From positions 1-6,115 of the forward strand of contig ONXZ01000200.1 in the NCBI GenBank assembly GCA_900321905.1: a stretch of DNA of 6,115 nt, in the 5' to 3' direction. Both the position numbers and the translations under genes were made by a program. How positions within the stretch are numbered: position 1 is the first letter of the stretch; every line of letters starts with the position of its first letter. The notes beneath the pieces were generated by a model, which saw nothing but the letters and a program-made list of their open reading frames with translations, had not been told where the DNA came from and ran no database searches. This DNA is from an uncultured Eubacteriales bacterium (lineage in GTDB: Bacteria; Bacillota; Clostridia; Oscillospirales; Acutalibacteraceae). This document shows positions 4,307 to 6,115 of this stretch, piece by piece.

Positions 4307-6115
4307 ATGAAAAGAACAATATCACTGTTTTGCGCAGTATTATTCTTAACTTTATATCTTACCCTCCCTGGCAATGTGTATCAGGCGTCGGAGGACTCTC
4401 TTTTTGACTTTAAGACCGTTGACGCTAATGGCAATCTGATGCTCAGTGAGTACAAGGGCGATGAGGAGATTGTCGAAATTCCCGAAGAATACAACGGTCA
4501 CAAAGTAACCGTAATAGGGAACCTGTCCTTTGAGTACAAGGGCGTTGTCAAAGAAATTCATTTCCCCAAAACGGTAACGGAAATCAGGACGAACGCTTTT
4601 TACGGCTGCGTTAAATGTGAAAAATATGTTGTATCACCGGATAACGAAGTTTATACTTCGGAGGACGGTGTAATATACAGCAAGGATATGAAAAAACTCT
4701 GCTTTTGCCCCGAGTTCTTTCAGGGAGAAACCTTTGTTGTAAAAGACGGCATTACCGAAATAGGGGATTATGCATTCAGATTTCATCAAAACTACAGTGC
4801 CTCAAGCTCCGCCGACTACGGATACCCTCTTATAAAACATATCGGGTTGCCTGATTCACTGACAAAGATTGGCAGTAGCGCCTTTTCGGGCACAAAAATC
4901 ACGGAATTCATTTTCCCTGACAGCGTTACTCAAATCGGGTCGAATATTCTGAAAGACAATGCCGTATACACAAAAATTCACATAGGTGCCGGAATGAAAG
5001 CGTCCGCCTGTTCATCATGGAACAGTAGCACTCTGAAAGAAATAACCGTATCTGCTGACAATAACGAGCTGTGCGGTGAGGAAAACCTGCTTCTCAGCAA
5101 AGATAAAAAAATCCTGTACTGTGTTCCGGGGGCAATGCAGCTTAACACTTTCCGTGTGCCTGACGGTGTTGAAACCGTTGAGAATAAAGCCTTTGCAGGC
5201 AACAGCATCAAGGCGATTGATTTCAACGGCGCAAAGGTTATTAAAAATCCTTTCGAGGCGGGAAGTCATTATATAACCGAGTGGGTGTTCCCGAAAAGCG
5301 TTACATATGTAGAGGGCGACATTCCGTCCAGAACAAAGTCTTTGACGTTCCTTAACAAGGATTGTAACATAGCGCTGACATGTAAATATGCAAATCTGTA
5401 TTCGTCAGGTTACACCTTTGACGTTAACGGTTATTACGGTTCAACTGCCGAAGAATTTGTGAATAATATTGCAAGCGATAAGGTTAAAGTCACTTTTGTG
5501 CCTTTTCACACTGAAGACACTGAAAGCGACATCAATTCATATCTGCACGATTATTCCGGCGAGGTAATTGAACCTACCTGTACGGAACGCGGCTACACAC
5601 TGTTTGAGTGCAAAATCTGCGGTATTCAGTACAAGGATAACTACGTTAATCCGCTGGGGCATGACTATAAGCCCCTGCGAATAATTCCGCCCGCCTGCAC
5701 AGAATCGGGATATACCATATATCAGTGCAGCAGATGTCCGTCTACTATGAGAGGCGATTACACCAACCCTACAGGTCACAATATGGCGGTTGCGGAAAAA
5801 ACCGACCCGACCTGCACGGAAAACGGTATTATTAAATACAAATGCGTAACCTGCGGCGAAACAAGTGAGAAAAGCATCAACGCAACGGGACACGATTTTG
5901 ATGTTGACTGCGTTGTCAAAGCCACTTGTACAACCTCGGGCTACACCACATACATTTGCCAAAACTGCTCGTCAACATATAACGGCGATTTTGTTGAGCC
6001 GTTAGGGCACAATTACACCAAAAGCGTTATTGCCGCCACACACTTTGAAAACGGAACTGCCGTAACAAGGTGTTCAAGGTGCCTTAAGATTAAGACGAAA
6101 ACAAAGATATCAAAA
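4307..6115 (+). CDS. Secreted BspA-like leucine-rich-repeat surface protein (3' end outside window)
   Basis: The frame from ATG 4307 is open to the last base, 603 codons without a stop. AGGAG at 4297-4301 (5-base spacer) supports the start. Residues 1-27 form a signal peptide: KR, a hydrophobic core ISLFCAVLFLTLYLTL, and a likely cut after VYQA. Residues ~45-350 contain BspA-type (LRR_5) repeats: FPKTVTEIRTNAFYGC (86-101), GITEIGDYAF (148-157), LPDSLTKIGSSAFSGTKI (181-198), FPDSVTQIGSNIL (203-215), VPDGVETVENKAFAGNSI (284-301) and FPKSVTYVEG (328-337). The insert YTSEDGVIYSKD (116-127) is also typical. From 412 come Cys-rich repeats, described separately. BspA relatives bind host proteins, other bacteria or polysaccharides at the cell surface; the ligand here is unknown. 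No anchor is visible, since the C-terminus, where LPXTG, SLH or dockerin would be, is missing. It seems a separate unit from the acetyltransferase gene, 187 bases upstream. Confidence 0.88.
   Translation, partial: MKRTISLFCAVLFLTLYLTLPGNVYQASEDSLFDFKTVDANGNLMLSEYKGDEEIVEIPEEYNGHKVTVIGNLSFEYKGVVKEIHFPKTVTEIRTNAFYGCVKCEKYVVSPDNEVYTSEDGVIYSKDMKKLCFCPEFFQGETFVVKDGITEIGDYAFRFHQNYSASSSADYGYPLIKHIGLPDSLTKIGSSAFSGTKITEFIFPDSVTQIGSNILKDNAVYTKIHIGAGMKASACSSWNSSTLKEITVSADNNELCGEENLLLSKDKKILYCVPGAMQLNTFRVPDGVETVENKAFAGNSIKAIDFNGAKVIKNPFEAGSHYITEWVFPKSVTYVEGDIPSRTKSLTFLNKDCNIALTCKYANLYSSGYTFDVNGYYGSTAEEFVNNIASDKVKVTFVPFHTEDTESDINSYLHDYSGEVIEPTCTERGYTLFECKICGIQYKDNYVNPLGHDYKPLRIIPPACTESGYTIYQCSRCPSTMRGDYTNPTGHNMAVAEKTDPTCTENGIIKYKCVTCGETSEKSINATGHDFDVDCVVKATCTTSGYTTYICQNCSSTYNGDFVEPLGHNYTKSVIAATHFENGTAVTRCSRCLKIKTKTKISK
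5540..6115 (+). repeat. Cys-rich C-x9-C-x2-C-x12/13-H repeats in the LRR protein
   Basis: Four consecutive units lie at 5540-5668, 5669-5785, 5786-5899 and 5900-6016 (43, 39, 38 and 39 residues). A fifth, divergent unit runs from 6017 to the window end. Each of the four has TCTExGYTxYxC or a close variant, then CxxC, then a closing LGH or TGH plus two residues. Cys-Cys-Cys-His sets are C425/C435/C438/H452, C464/C474/C477/H491, C503/C513/C516/H529 and C541/C551/C554/H568. The fifth unit has H579 at the first Cys position, then C589 and C592. The spacing suggests a small zinc-ribbon-like metal site per unit, though disulfides are possible outside the cell. The repeats are diverged in DNA sequence, so they are old. 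Confidence 0.82.

Noticed and set aside
5537..5962. 141-codon minus-strand frame opposite the Cys-rich repeats
   Set aside because: It is a shadow of the + strand repeat coding; the + strand Cys/His periodicity explains the region.
1..6115. CRISPR arrays, tRNA or rRNA genes, insertion sequences, phage or defence genes
   Set aside because: I saw no regularly spaced direct repeats, RNA gene signatures, transposase motifs or known defence domains on either strand.

Overview
The window looks like chromosomal DNA from a Gram-positive, probably gut-dwelling anaerobe of the class Clostridia, near the Ruminococcaceae/Oscillospiraceae. This is an inference. It rests on an apparently stand-alone GXGXG glutamate synthase domain, a Bacillus-type 4Fe-4S PurF, a spoVAD sporulation gene remnant, a guanidine riboswitch of the clostridial type, strong AGGAG-type ribosome binding sites, and a BspA-like leucine-rich-repeat surface protein with Cys-rich C-terminal repeats. 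All recognisable genes are on the + strand.

Layout. (1) 1-2016: a nitrogen/purine block, with the 3' part of a glutamate synthase GXGXG-domain gene followed after 9 bases by a complete purF. A strong, probably bidirectional terminator lies at 2157-2201. (2) 2202-2761: an AT-rich stretch with short direct and inverted repeats, then the last ~132 codons of spoVAD with no 5' end, ribosome binding site or spoVA partners. It is a decayed sporulation gene. (3) 2877-4119: a self-contained transcription unit. It has a textbook TTGACA-17-TATAAT promoter with extended -10, a two-hairpin leader that I read as a guanidine-IV (mepA-type) riboswitch whose second hairpin is an intrinsic terminator, a Gdx/SugE guanidinium exporter gene broken by an internal deletion of about 101 bases, a NifX-like protein with a His/Cys-rich tail, and a GNAT acetyltransferase. 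(4) 4307-6115: the first 603 codons of a secreted LRR protein that runs off the window.

How the parts fit. Block 1 links glutamate/glutamine metabolism to the glutamine-consuming first step of purine synthesis. Block 3 would normally sense guanidinium and export it. Here the exporter is destroyed (residues ~36-70 missing, frame shifted), while promoter, riboswitch, start site and downstream genes look intact. The shifted exporter frame has no stop before the NifX-like gene and is in frame with it, so translation from the exporter start would give a 207-residue fusion. The most interesting points are this orphaned guanidine switch with its altered cargo, the spoVAD relic, and the regular C-x9-C-x2-C-x12/13-H repeats of the surface protein.
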